64,000 nt of DNA, taken from NCBI GenBank assembly GCA_021234155.1, contig JAJEKV010000282.1, forward strand, positions 1 through 64,000, written 5' to 3'. Below, piece after piece: positions 1-51,990 of this stretch; within the stretch, counting starts at the first letter, position 1, and each line of letters opens with the position of its first letter. This stretch comes from Isoetes taiwanensis (taxonomy: Eukaryota > Streptophyta > Lycopodiopsida > Isoetales > Isoetaceae). The notes below the pieces were generated by a model, which saw only the letters and a list, made by a program, of their open reading frames with translations, did no database searches and had not been told where the DNA came from. The position numbers and the translations under genes are program-made.

Positions 1-672
1 GAGGCCTGACATTTCTTATGTTGTAGGAGTGTTGAGTAGGTTTATGTCTAAAGCCTACTGTAACTCATTGGATGGCTGCCAAATGGGTGCTAAGGTATCT
101 TAAAGGTACACTGAATTATGGGCTGAATTATGACAAATTCAGCAACTTTTTGCTGCAGGGATATTGTGATGCTGATCATGCAGGATGTGTGGATGATAGG
201 GAGATCTGTAGGAGCTTATGTATTCAGTTTTGGATCAGCGGTGTAAGTTGGTTGAGCAAGAAACAAGATACAGTGTCTATAAGCTCAACGGAGGCTGAAC
301 TTGTTCTGCAGCAGCTTGTGAAGTCATATGGTTGGTAAGCTGCTAGCAAACTTGGGATTTGGTCAACAAGAAGCAGTAAAATCTACTGTGATAACATGAG
401 CAGTATCTATTTGACTAAAATCCAGTATTTCACAGCAGAGCAGAAAATTAAAACACATTGCCACTCATTATCATTTTATAAGGGAAGCGGTTGAAAATGG
501 TATTGCTGATCTAGTTCATTGCAGAACAGATCAACAAGTAGCTGATATTTTGACAAAAGGACTTTCCAAAACAAAGTTCGAAGATCTCAAGCAACGTCTT
601 GGAGTGGTCATCATCGAACTTTCTGAAATAACCTGCAGCATCATGACGGCATTTGCACATTAAGGGAGGATT
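1..672 (+). pseudogene. Ty1/copia pol 3' end (RNase H), broken
   Basis: This is the tail of a copia polyprotein entering from the left window edge. The stretch 72-338 reads as RNase H with YLKGT near its start, CDADHAG, and SSTEAE in the right order. The frame is then lost several times, and the last RNase H/C-terminal segment (ADILTKGL) is readable near 540-570. A purine tract (aagggagga) at 662-670 directly precedes an LTR beginning TGTTAGCA. The family is clear, but the stops and frame changes mean it cannot make an active enzyme. The upstream part of the element lies outside the window. Confidence 0.85.
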
Positions 673-806
673 TGTTAGCATGTTAATTAATGGTGCAAAT
701 GTATCATGTACAATATTGTACATAGTATAAAAGTAAAAAGTCTATGTAGGAGTTGACGTGTGGCATTTAGGATGGATAAACTTGATAGAATCCAGTGAGC
801 TCATGA
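673..806 (+). repeat. Partial 3' LTR of the copia element at 1-672
   Basis: The segment starts with TGTTAGCATG immediately after the polypurine tract. It matches, in inverse orientation, 34,200-34,335, including the TGGTGCAAA..TATCATGTA core and GTCTATGTAGGAGTTGAC. It is cut at about 807 by a LINE 3' end. Confidence 0.7.
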
Positions 807-968
807 AGAAAGAAAGAAAGAAAGAAAGAAAGATTTATTAACGTCTACGTAAGACCCAAAGGGTCTATGAGACCATAACATAAACAGAATTCAAGACCTT
901 CAGGAGGAAAACCCTCCTGTTATCTAAAGTATGGAAACAAAAATATTAAGTTTAACAATTGAAAATCA
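807..968 (-). mobile_element. LINE 3' end with (GAAA)n tail
   Basis: Read on the minus strand, this matches the 3' end of the LINE at 46,860-47,015: a GGAGGGTTTTCCTCC hairpin, then GGTCTCATAGACCC-TTT-GGGTCT, then ACGTTAATAAATC and a TTTC microsatellite (seen on plus as GAAA repeats at 808-832). It is a strongly 5'-truncated copy inserted in an LTR. Confidence 0.8.
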
Positions 969-971
969 AAG

Positions 972-1148
972 ATGCAAGAAAGATGCAAGAAAGATGCAAG
1001 ATACAAGCGCAAGCTAACCAATGCTATGGAGTGAATCAACTAGTATGAGGCGTGACTATGGCTAATATATGGATTGCCATGTCAGCAACAAGTGATGACT
1101 CAGCATGCACAGTCATCAACACACGTGGAGTATGATAATACTCTATCA
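972..1148 (-). repeat. Truncated 3' LTR of element B (copia-like)
   Basis: On the minus strand this begins TGATAGAG right after an AGGGGGGA tract. It shares the blocks GTTGCTGACATGG and AGCCATAGTCACGC with the LTR at 4,784-4,990, so the two are diverged members of one LTR family. Its far end is lost against the LINE tail at 807-968. Confidence 0.65.
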
Positions 1149-1210
1149 TCCCCCCTGATGACGACGTGCATGGCTGAAAACCAAAGAAGAAAAAACTACA
1201 TCCCCCCTGA
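1149..1210 (-). other. Paired polypurine tracts of element B
   Basis: Two AGGGGGGAT tracts, at 1,149-1,157 and 1,201-1,209 as read on minus, lie 52 bp apart just before the LTR. The related element A has the same paired layout at 3,448 and 3,549. The LTR-adjacent copy is expected to prime plus-strand synthesis. Confidence 0.55.
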
Positions 1211-2325
1211 GATCAAGCAGTGCTCATAAGATAGAGCAAACTCAACCAGAATATAAGCCATGGCTGCCAAAACATAGTCTTGAACCACATCTTTCTGCCT
1301 CTGTACCATTCTCGTTTGGTTGAAACATTCAAGCAAATTACTGAAATAAGACTTCAAAGAGAAGTCCATATAAGCCATATCCACACCAGGTAGCTTTTGT
1401 AATCCAGTGTCCTTGTTGATAAACTTAAAAAACTGTTGTGCTAACCTTTCTTTACGAGAAAAGAGCAGATGAGTCTCCGTACTAACAAGAGTATGCAATC
1501 TTGTTCCCTTACATTCTCTTGAGATAACCAGACTTTGATATTCACATAAGTCATCGAAATCATGCTGAATTTGAGTATTCTAAGAAGTACCTGATTTGCA
1601 GAATGCAAGCATGTAAAACTGACCTCTAGTAGTTGGCTGATCCCTTGAATATCAGTGCATGAAACATATCCCAAATATTCAGCCAAATTAGCATGATCCT
1701 TCACTTTCCCATCATGTGTGCAAAATTTAAATGAAATGTTTAAACACATATAAAGAGGTAGTTCTAGCTGTTGAGTACAAACCTGAGACATTATAGAAGC
1801 AAAATCATAAGTCTTCGCATCAAGATTCAGCCAAGGAAACTGGACAAGCAATTCTTCTTCCATATCACTGTCATGGGTAAGTGTTTCCTTCCTCAAATTA
1901 TATGTGTCATGAAGCCCTGCAAATTGATCTGCATCATGCATAAGAATCTGAACCAGGCCTGGTTGATTATTCTCACAAAACTGTGAAGGTACAAGTAGAT
2001 GTGACAGATCAAGCTTTAGGTTCCAAAAATCATCATACTTTCGTTGTAATATGCCCATGTCCTGTTCTGCCTTTGCTAGAATATCATTCCAAAGCTCCTT
2101 CATAACACAATAATCATTGTGGATAGTATCAAATTCACTGTCAAGACAAGGCAATTCTAACTGTTCAGGCATAAATACTTGAATGCTCTCTGAACCCAAT
2201 GAAAAATACTCCAAAGTCTGACACAAATTGTGATGTTCACCTTCACAAGATCGGAAGCCTGTAATAGAATAGTGCTTGTCAATATCTATTGGTAAATGAA
2301 GAGTATCTTGCTCACATAAAGTCAA
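1196..2325 (-). CDS. Unrecognised 294-aa ORF inside element B
   Basis: A long open frame (1,441-2,325, with an overlapping 100-aa frame at 1,196-1,498) lies between a gag-like frame and the element's polypurine tract, where pol would normally be. I see no protease DSG, integrase, YVDD or RNase H motif. The product is acidic and rich in Leu, Cys and His, with no clear membrane segment. It may be a non-canonical coding region of a non-autonomous LTR element, a captured host fragment, or gag-derived sequence that has diverged beyond recognition. No function is assigned. Confidence 0.4.
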
Positions 2326-2328
2326 GCA

Positions 2329-2903
2329 TTAACTCGTGTTACTAGCGTTACTAGCAGCATTAAGGAGATATGATTGGTCCAATACTTGAGCATTTTTATA
2401 TATATGTAGCCTCTTCCAAAATATTTCGAGACAATTAGAATCAGAGGAAGAATCGTGGATCTCAGGAACAGAAATAGAAAGCATAAAATTAGATATCTCA
2501 GAACTAACAGTCAAAGCAGTCAAAGCATGTTCATGCTTTTTCCCTTTTCTTTTTCTTTGTCTTTTTGCTTCTTCTTCCTCTGTAACTTACACTCAATAAG
2601 ATCCCAGAGTTCTTTAGAACTTGTAAATTGACCTGATACCCAGGGATGGACATGCAAATCTATTGTTGCTCGAATCAAAGCCAATGCAAGTCTGTCTCTC
2701 AACTCATACCCTTGATGATTTAGCTCTGATTTAGTAACCTGACCATTAACAATTTCCCAAATACCTTGTATGGACAGAAACTGTCTCATAGAATCCTTCC
2801 ATTGAGGATAATTGTCATGAGCTAAGGACCTAAATCCAAAATTAACTCCTTCAAATGACAACATCTCTAACATAGTACACAATACTGGCTTAAATCTTCT
2901 CAA
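2329..2903 (-). CDS. Copia gag-like N-terminal region (UBN2/DUF4219 type)
   Basis: The frame 2,520-2,903 carries the typical start of plant copia Gag: a F-G-V-N-F/Y-xx-W-like opening (here DNYPQWKDSM), then GIWEIVNG about 15 residues later, and a helical segment with SSKELWDLIE. It ends in a lysine-rich stretch, and a short in-phase continuation is found at 2,329-2,523. No zinc knuckle is visible. It probably forms the capsid of element B. Most of Gag and all of pol are missing downstream, so the element looks non-autonomous. Confidence 0.6.
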
Positions 2904-3447
2904 ACTCTATGAAAATCGTTCAAATATGAGAAAAAACTGACAAAATCAAACCCCAGAGACAACTGCCTTGCTCCTCAAGAAACCACAAATGAAAACCAGA
3001 GTCATTCGACCAGATTCCTCTGTGCTTTTTTTGCTGTAAATAGCCCTAAATAACTCATGGAACATCCCGGATGATCATTCCAAAATAGATCCTGCATGCA
3101 GACTTTTACCTTTTCCAAAACAAGAAAAAATACTCCACTAAGAAAAATATATGCCACGCAAAGAATAGACGTCCAGATCCTAGCTCAAACTTGAGATCCG
3201 GCTCCCTTATGCCGTAACTCCAAATCTGGCACAAATCCGATCCCAAATAACCTAGGCTTGCTTCGGATCTACCAATCCGGCTCCAAACATCACACAACTC
3301 CGATTGAAAGGTCAAATCTGTCAGATGCTCACCCAACTACAGATCTGACAATATCCACTCCGGCAAACGCCAGATCCCAGCAAAGTCTTGCTTACACAAA
3401 TTCGTCAAACTGTGAAGACTCCCAATCTAGTCCTGTGTTTGCTAACA
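2904..3447 (-). other. Leader region of element B / junction with element A
   Basis: This is non-coding sequence 5' of the gag-like frame. It abuts an AGGGGGGA|TGTTAGCAAA motif (PPT plus LTR start) at 3,438-3,455. After TGTTAGCAAA the sequence no longer matches the LTR at 4,784-4,990, so element A's 3' LTR is replaced by B's leader. No primer binding site is visible for B. Confidence 0.45.
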
Positions 3448-3557
3448 TCCCCCCTGATGACGAGCAGGACTGAACTGAAAAAACAGAAACAGAAAAACAA
3501 ACAAAAAGCCTCCTGAGAGAGAAGCTTTAAGAAAAAAAAACACTATGATCCCCCCTG
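3448..3557 (-). other. Paired polypurine tracts of element A
   Basis: AGGGGGGAT tracts at 3,448-3,455 and 3,549-3,556 (minus) follow the RNase H end of element A. The tract next to TGTTAGC is preceded by a GTCATC block also seen next to the LTR-proximal tract of element B. Confidence 0.55.
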
Positions 3558-3592
3558 AGAATAAGCATGGGGCAGAACATGCAAGAGCTGTT

Positions 3593-4667
3593 TCATCTGA
3601 CGGAATTGATGTCCTCCAAGAGGTTTTGTGAACCCACAGCAACTTGATGTTTGGTAAAGCAGTAAGACAGCGAGAGATATCCATTTTGGAGCTGCTCTTT
3701 GACAAACCACAGTTTGATATCCATATGCTTGATAAGCAGATGCATCTTGTAGTCTTTGGCGTGAACAATGGCTCCACAGTTATCACAGTAAATGGTCGCA
3801 GGTTTTTGAGGACAGCCCAAATCTTCATATAAGTTAACCAACCAGCGCATCTCTTGTACTGTTGTAACCAAGGCCTTGAGTTCAGCCTCAGTAGTACTGA
3901 TGATGCTGTTTGTCTTTTGCTTTTTAGATCCCCAACTAATAGGATTGCCTCCAAGAAAGGAAACGAATCCAGTAATGCATTTTCTTTTCTCAAACTCTGT
4001 AGATGCCATATCGGAATCTGAGAACAACATAAGAGTAGGATGATCAAGTTTGGTATATAGGACTCCTTCACTTTGAGTACCTTTGAGGTAATGGAAAACT
4101 CGTTTAGCTGCTTTTAAATGCGGTACTTTAGGATGATGCATAAACCTTAAGGACTGCAACAGCATATACCAAATTTGGCCTAGTGTTGGTAAGATAAAGT
4201 AAAGCCCCAATTAGCTGTCTGTAAAGAGTCGCATCAACATCCGGATGGTTGGAGTCTAGAGTTAGAGTGCAACCTCCCTCAAACGGAGTGGATGATGTTT
4301 TGCAATCTGCCATATGAAACTTCTCAAGAAGTTCAGTGGTGTACTTCCGCTGAGTGAGATGAATGCTTTGAGCACCTTGCCAAATTTCCATTCCCAAACA
4401 ATAATGCATTATGCCCAAATCTGTTACCTCAAAGTTTTCTGTAAGTGCCTTCTCAGTATGAGAAATAATAGAATCCGCATCCCCTGTCATAATCGTGTCA
4501 TCAACATAGAGAAGGAGCACACTAACTTGAGAATCAGTGGACATGAAATAAAGGCTTGTGTCTGCTCTAGATCTCTGGTAACCAAGATGCAGGAGAAATG
4601 CATTGATTTTCTGATTCGAAAGCTGAGGAGCTTGTCTCAGGCCCAACGATTTCAACCAACGATTCAA
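3593..4667 (-). pseudogene. Copia reverse transcriptase-RNase H, internally deleted element A
   Basis: The frame 4,128-4,667 encodes the second half of copia RT: LRQAP, then INAFLLHLGY, YVDD near 4,505, YCLGME and the RQLIGALLYL block. It then shifts into 3,593-4,210, which encodes RNase H (YLKGT, SDSDMA, SSTTEAELKAL-like block, DNCGAI). The LTR-PBS-leader at 4,668-4,990 joins directly to mid-RT, so gag, protease, integrase and the front of RT were deleted. It is a non-functional derivative related to element B by LTR similarity. Confidence 0.85.
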
Positions 4668-4770
4668 ATTCGAATTTAAACAATTCCAATTCCTCCTGAT
4701 CAGACCCGAAAAAAAAACTCGTTCTGATCTCAGCTGCTAAGATTCGGCACTCAATTTCCTCCTCGCATTG

Positions 4771-4783
4771 AGCTCTGATACCA
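4771..4783 (-). other. Primer binding site, initiator-Met tRNA type
   Basis: TGGTATCAGAGCT (minus) begins directly after the LTR end ...ATCTTCA. This is the usual plant copia site complementary to the 3' end of initiator Met tRNA. Confidence 0.85.
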
Positions 4784-4990
4784 TGAAGATATGACTGAAT
4801 ATGAATAGGAAGAAGACTACTATGCAAGGATAGAATGAGATAGACGATCTAGCTAGTCTAGTGAGTGAACTCTGAATGAACAACAATAAAGCGTGACTAT
4901 GGCTTTATAGGAGAGCCATGTCAGCAACACCTAGGTGGCATGCCTAGTCATCTACGAATAGTGACACATGACATGTGTCATTTGCTAACA
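4784..4990 (-). repeat. 5' LTR of copia element A (207 bp)
   Basis: It begins TGTTAGCAAA and ends ATCTTCA, giving TG...CA termini, followed at once by the primer binding site. It interrupts element C, whose integrase frame stops at 4,991. Confidence 0.8.
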
Positions 4991-6649
4991 TTTCCCAAGA
5001 ACACAAGGCTCACATACCTACTTGTCATCATGGATTGGGACAGCGTACGCAAACTTCTATAACTGATATGGCCATGCCTTTTATGCCAAATCTCTGACTG
5101 GCTGCTGCTACCTGCTACTATATTGGCCAGATTTTGGGCAGAGACAATCTCCATAAAATATAAGTTGCCTTCTCTTCTCGCATGGGCAATCACCTTCATA
5201 TTTCTTATTATCTCTATAAATTCTTCATTCGGCTGAAAAATTATTGTTTCATCTTCATCAAAAAAAAACTTTGAAACCCTTACGAGTTATGCAAGTAACA
5301 GAAAGTAGATTACTCTTTAGATCGGGTACAAATTTCACATTTTGAAATGTCACACTAGCGTCTCCTTCTCCTTTCACTCTTACATATCCATACCCTTCGA
5401 TTGCTAATCTGTTAAAAGGATTGTATCTCCATTATACTTTGTGAGCTTTGAGAAAAAGGATTCATCACTATTACATGAGTCTAGCACCCACTATCCAAAC
5501 AAGCAACACATCTATCACACTTGTATCTTACATGATCAACCTCATGGACAAACTTGCAAAATCTTGTGCATTCGTAGAGATTTGCTCTCCTGAGCTTGAT
5601 GGCAACCCTTCTTCAAGGTATTCACCTTCAATAGACTCTTTTTTAGAGGGCAATCATTTACCACACGACCAACTTCATCACAACAATGGCATTTGATATT
5701 TTTGTTGGAGTAAGAACGCCAACATTCCCCTCTTCCTTCAATTGTATTCCTCTACTTGTACTGTACGGCCTCTTTCATGGCCTCTTCCTCGTTTAGGTTC
5801 TCCTCGTTGATGCTGATGAGATTGAGAATCAGTTTTCGCAGCTTGACTCCTACTCCCCCTACTTCTTGATTGGCTGAAATTTCTTCTTGATTGGCTGAAA
5901 TTAACCTGCTCCATTTGTTCCAAGATTTGATTAACCTGCTCCATTTGTTCCAAGATTTGTGATCTCAAAACCTTTTGCTATAAGACTGCTGCAAGCTCTT
6001 TGAAGCTAGGCTAATTCTCCCGTGCTTGAAAAGCATCAAGAAAATGCTCATATTCAGGTGCTCCCTGATGCCCTCTTCAACTTCAACTCCGTTAGAAGCC
6101 AATTGTGCAGCAATTTCTGTGATCTTGGCAATGAAGTCACTCACATCTTTACATTATCTTTAACTTTAGACTGTTAAGCTGATTTCTTAACAGCTGCTTC
6201 CTTGTGTGATTTTTTGTCTCATAGATTTGTTGAAATCTGCGCCAAGCTTCACTAGCACTTTTCACTCCAAGTGCGTGCCTTTGCATGGAATCATCCATTG
6301 CAAGTTTGATGAGCAGCAGGCCGTTTTGTTCAACTTCTCCCATTTGTCATCTTCATTTTGGTCTTCACCAGCTACTACGTCCCAAACTCCAGCAAGATCA
6401 AGTGCCAAAGTCATCTTCTCCTTCCAAATGGAGTAGTTCTTCGAGCAAGAACATCTCGCTCATGAACACCTTTTCCAGGCTGTCCATTTTAAACTCTCCA
6501 TAACAGAGGGATGCTTCTCTCTAGGCTCAAACACAAGTTACAGTTAAAATCTGCTCTGTTTTCCACAAGGCAGAAAAACCTTCTCAAAATACTTCCTCTA
6601 CTGCACAGAATGAAGCACCCAAGGATGGCAACACTGCTCTGATATCAAA
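4991..6649 (-). pseudogene. Copia element C, gag to pre-integrase, decayed relative of element E
   Basis: Minus-strand relics are collinear with element E of this window. A gag piece at 6,149-6,343 includes SASEAWRRFQQIYETKNH. A nucleocapsid basic/RG segment at 5,738-5,968 carries a tandemly doubled QILEQMEQVN unit. A GAG-pre-integrase piece at 4,978-5,199 includes SSSQSEIWHKRHGHISY. The connecting sequence has several stops and short deletions. The element runs into the LTR of element A at 4,990. It is the same family as E (9.1-17.6 kb) but older. Confidence 0.8.
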
Positions 6650-6912
6650 TGTTGAGTGGGGAAGGTGATCTGAACAGCAAAACACAATGGAGAAAGGAGG
6701 AAACGCAACCACCAACAAAGGAGGAGCAAGAAACTTGTGCATTAGATGGTACATATATGTGTGCCTCATATTGGGTGGCAAATAGAGAAAAAGGTAAAAG
6801 GGACCCACGGGCTAATACCAAATGTCCCATGGGGTACAACGTTAAGTTACACGTTAAGTTACACTTTACGACTTAACATGTCCAACATATATCACATTAT
6901 ACTATTCTAACA
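6650..6912 (-). repeat. 5' LTR of copia element C (263 bp) plus PBS at 6,634-6,649
   Basis: On the minus strand it begins TGTTAGAATAG and ends CCACTCAACA, followed by TTTGATATCAGAGC, a one-base variant of the Met-type primer site. It has the same length and layout as the E LTR at 9,087-9,349. Confidence 0.85.
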
Positions 6913-7321
6913 GGTAAAAGGTTCAAAATCATCATACTGGTTTAGCAGACACCAATATCAGTACTTGAAACACTTGTATCAGAAGCATTATGAGAAACAC
7001 CAATAGCAGGATTTGGAACATTCGTAATATTAGTAGCAGATGAAGAAGTTCTAATCTCGAAGCTAGAGCCACGCTAGAAGGCTCTATATTTTTTTGAAGC
7101 AGCTAAGATGGCAATTGGAACATCTACCAAGGAGGCTTTTGATTTAAGTTTGATCAAATGTTTCCAGGGACTGAAGATTTGATGTCTTGGAGGCTATCAG
7201 AAATTCCTCAACATGGCAATTGCGTCCACTGTTTGTTCGTGATATGTAAAAAATATTAAAGAAATTCGCCTAGCCAAGCTATGTAGACGGTAGAAGATAT
7301 AAGGTGGTAGGCGAGAAATAC
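6913..7321 (-). other. Sequence after exon 45; no sound exon recognised
   Basis: The C-terminal part of an ASCC3-type protein (end of the second Sec63 module, roughly 180 residues) should follow exon 45 on the minus strand. Short open pieces occur near 7,085-7,210 and 6,950-7,070, but none reproduces the expected WWL..GD-type end and stops intervene. The remaining exons may be eroded, displaced beyond the window by the TE block at 1-6,912, or too divergent to see. Confidence 0.3.
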
Positions 7322-49117
<41,796 letters not shown>

Positions 49118-49378
49118 TCTGCAGAGATCTCGTTGAGAGTGGCCTACGGCCGAGTGGTTTTATAGTTTGTGTCGTGAAGATTTATGTGATGGCTTCCTAT
49201 CGGAAAACGATCGGAAAAGTGATTTCGTGTCAATGGTATAAAAAAAAATTCCGGATGGCAATGTTTTTTTTTTTGCGTTTTTCCGTTTTTCCTTGTCGTG
49301 TGGGACCGGGCGAGGGGAGAATGGGCACCTCGGTGTTGTAGGAGGAGTCATGTATGATGGAGGAAACCGCGACCGGGA
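49118..49378. other. Presumed 5' flank / leader of the helicase gene
   Basis: This is non-coding sequence upstream of the tentative start codon. I see no convincing TATA box at a useful distance. Homopolymer runs (A8 at 49,242, T10 at 49,265) are present. Confidence 0.3.
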
Positions 49379-49470
49379 GGGGTTTCCTGAATAAACCCCC
49401 GGGCGGTCGCCTCGCGAAGTGGCGGTAGCCGCTGAAGCAAGACCGCTGTGGGGTTTATTTCAGAAACCCC
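49379..49470. repeat. Inverted repeat of two 21-bp hairpin units
   Basis: GGGGTTTCCTGAATAAACCCC (49,379-49,399, given here by its arms GGGGTTT/AAACCCC) and its near reverse complement at 49,450-49,470 flank a GC-rich spacer. Each unit can also fold on itself. It lies about 260-350 bp upstream of the tentative start codon. Confidence 0.7.
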
Positions 49471-49689
49471 GAGCCGCCATGCGGTTACGCCTAACGAATG
49501 TCCACAAGGACTAAATTTTGCTAAAATTTTGGTTCTATTCTCTTCCCATGAAGCCGATGGAGTGGTGCAGTAAAGGAGCAGCGGAATGAGCTTTGCAAGC
49601 TTGCTTGCTTGTTACGTGATTCGGTGGTTTGCATTAGATTCTGTTTTGCATCGATTCGGCGGGTTTGGGCGCTTTGACATGATTCTAAG

Positions 49690-50000
49690 AGATCAAGATG
49701 GCTTAAAACTATTGTGGCAAAGCTATGGCATAGGAAGCCTGCTTGCCGCGGAAAGAAACTAGTATGGCGGAGCTATGGCATCTTGAAAACACAATAAATC
49801 CGAGGTTTAAACACAACCGACCCTCCATAGCCGACTTCCATAGCCGAGCTCCATAGCCATCCATAGCGACCTCCATAGCCGAGCTTTTGCAAAGCGGAAC
49901 CTCCATAGCCGACCGCCATAGCCGTGAAAGCAAATTCAACCGAAATCTGAAAAACCTCTCAAATCGAAAACCTTCGAGGTTTTTGGCGGAGCTCGGGCGG
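49690..50000. repeat. Imperfect tandem CCATAGCC(GA) repeat field
   Basis: At least nine copies of CCATAGC or its complement GCTATGG occur in this stretch, densest at 49,805-49,935, with spacers of 2-20 bp. The same word recurs at 62,215-62,465. Confidence 0.75.
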
Positions 50001-50999
50001 CGCTTTAAGCTCCAGAGCAAGTTGTTTATCGCTTTGAACAAAAGCATAAAACTGTAAATTTCGGCCTTTTGTGGACGCTATTTAACCCAAAACAACTAAC
50101 ATGTGTTCCCCGCCATAAAGCAACCATCAAAACACACACTACCTCCAAACAAGACCTAAAGAGGGAGACACCGCTATGCGAGGTTCGAACTTGCTCCGCC
50201 CCATCGCTTTGGCCTTCAATGGGATCCCATCACGTACATTTTTATTTCCCTCAATATCGTTCTCGGCCAAGATCTTAAAAAGTGGCTGTTAGGCCCTTCA
50301 AATTCCGGGCTTGATGCTTGAGATTTCCATTTAGAAGATTAGAGTAACTTGAGGTGGTTCCACCAAAAAATATGTGCAATGGGCAAATTGCATGTTGTGA
50401 TTTTCTGGTTTAAAATCTTAGGGGTTGGAAAAAATTACTTAGAATATATAGCACAATATAATATGCCTTAGAATCTAGATTAGAATTTACCGTGGTTAAA
50501 TAAAAGTAGACAATTAAAAGCAAAGGAATTACTTTATATATATATCCGCAAATGTCCATGTAGTATTGCTACATATTCAAGTTTCCTTTGATTTTCTTCA
50601 AAACTAGGTGATGTAGGGCAATCTAAGAAGTAACATTTATAGCCTGATTATACCGGCCTACATGAAGGTTAAATTTATTTTGAGCCATTCCATAGGATTT
50701 TTAGAAAATCTTGGCTCGATACCAATTAATACAAACCGCCTTTTCTACCCGCAAAACTAGTAGTCACAGTTCATCCAAATATCTTTAAAACCTGTGAACA
50801 AAAAACTTTCTTCAAGAAATTCACCACCCAACGGGCTCAAATTTGTGAACATTGCAAATGATCTATGTGGTTTTTTCTCAAAACCGAGAATTTTGTTTTA
50901 AAATTTTTTTCTTGAGGGTACCCTCCCGTGATATCATATCATATGCTTATGCTTTGATTGTGTTTCATCTCTCGCCGCTTTTCAAGACAGCCTTCATCA
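50001..50999. other. No recognised feature
   Basis: AT-rich sequence (especially 50,280-50,950) without a supported gene, RNA or TE signature. Confidence 0.4.
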
Positions 51000-51990
51000 A
51001 TGGTTGATGGTTTTGCAAAACATGACTCTCAGATACAATGGATCTCTCAACCGCCATGAACTTTCGCATTAAGTCACTTCCTGATAGTCCTCATGGCTGC
51101 AATTCTCCTATTTGCACTAGTAAGTAAGAGAACTTGGAGTAGAAATGGTGTACCGATTCATGCTCCCCTTGCTTGAAGTAATCCCATTGTCTTTTAAGAT
51201 CAGGATAATAATTTGCATGCAAGTTGTGCGATTCAAATGCTTTCCTAAAATCTGTCCATGTCTTTATCTAGGGGCAATAATTTCTTCCGGCCCTGCCACC
51301 ATATTCTAGCTACATCACCAAGTATTTATCCGTAGCTTGTAATTTTTGCTCCTCCGTAGCTTTGACTCTTAGAGTAGAAATGGTGTACCGATTCATGCTC
51401 CCCTTGCTTGAAGTAATGCCATTGTCTTTTAAGATCAGGATAATAATTTGCATGCAAGTTGTGCGATTCAAATGCTTTCCTAAAATCTATCCATGTCTTT
51501 ATCTAGGGCAATAATTTCTTCCGTCCTTGCCACCATATTCTAGCTACATCGGGCCAAGTATTTATCCGTAGCTTGTAATTTTGCTCCTCCGTAGCTTTGA
51601 CTCTTTCAAAGAAACTTTTCCACCGCCAAAAATCTAAAATCAAGGTGATGATGGCATTCCCTCTATTTTCTCCAACTATTTAATTCTTCCAATGTTGGAA
51701 TTTGATGCTGCAATAGGATAATCAGGTGGAGTGACTGGTGACAAATTACTGTGCAAAGGAGGTCGCCTGGATATATTAAATTCACCACCCAATTGTGCTC
51801 GATGGCGCATACACCGCAAAGGATCTCTCGCGGGCTCTTTCCAAAATCGAGAATTTTGTTGTTCAAATCAACAACTTCTCCGGGATCAATCATGGGATCA
51901 TTTAGACTTGGTTACCGTGATGTCGATGCCGCAGCAGCATTTGTGACCCTTTATCACGCTTTTCAGCCATTACTCTTCGCATGCATTTAA
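51000..51990 (-). pseudogene. Gypsy-like gag remnant with internal tandem duplication
   Basis: On minus, 51,605-51,130 reads ARIWWQGRKKLL, then TWIDFRKAFESHNLHANYYP and LKRQWHYFKQGEHESVHHFY. This is the pattern of Ty3/gypsy Gag (W-xx-F...F...Y...L...L.QG..SV..Y). It continues towards 51,000 with a KFMAVERSIVSESHV segment. The 235-bp unit occurs twice (51,138-51,372 and 51,373-51,607), so part of the domain is duplicated. The upstream part (51,663-51,893) is open but less clear. No pol follows. Confidence 0.6.
51138..51607. repeat. Tandem duplication, 235-bp unit
   Basis: Both units start AGTAGAAATGGTGTACCG and end with CTCCGTAGCTTTGACTCTT. They differ by a handful of substitutions and 1-3-bp indels. 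Confidence 0.9.

Noticed and set aside
3258-3473. 71-codon plus frame in the element B leader
   Set aside because: It lies opposite the leader and PPT of a minus-strand retroelement and has no motif or start context.
49160-49341. Gene on the plus strand divergent from the helicase
   Set aside because: Frames here are short, contain homopolymer runs and lack any motif. No shared promoter could be shown.
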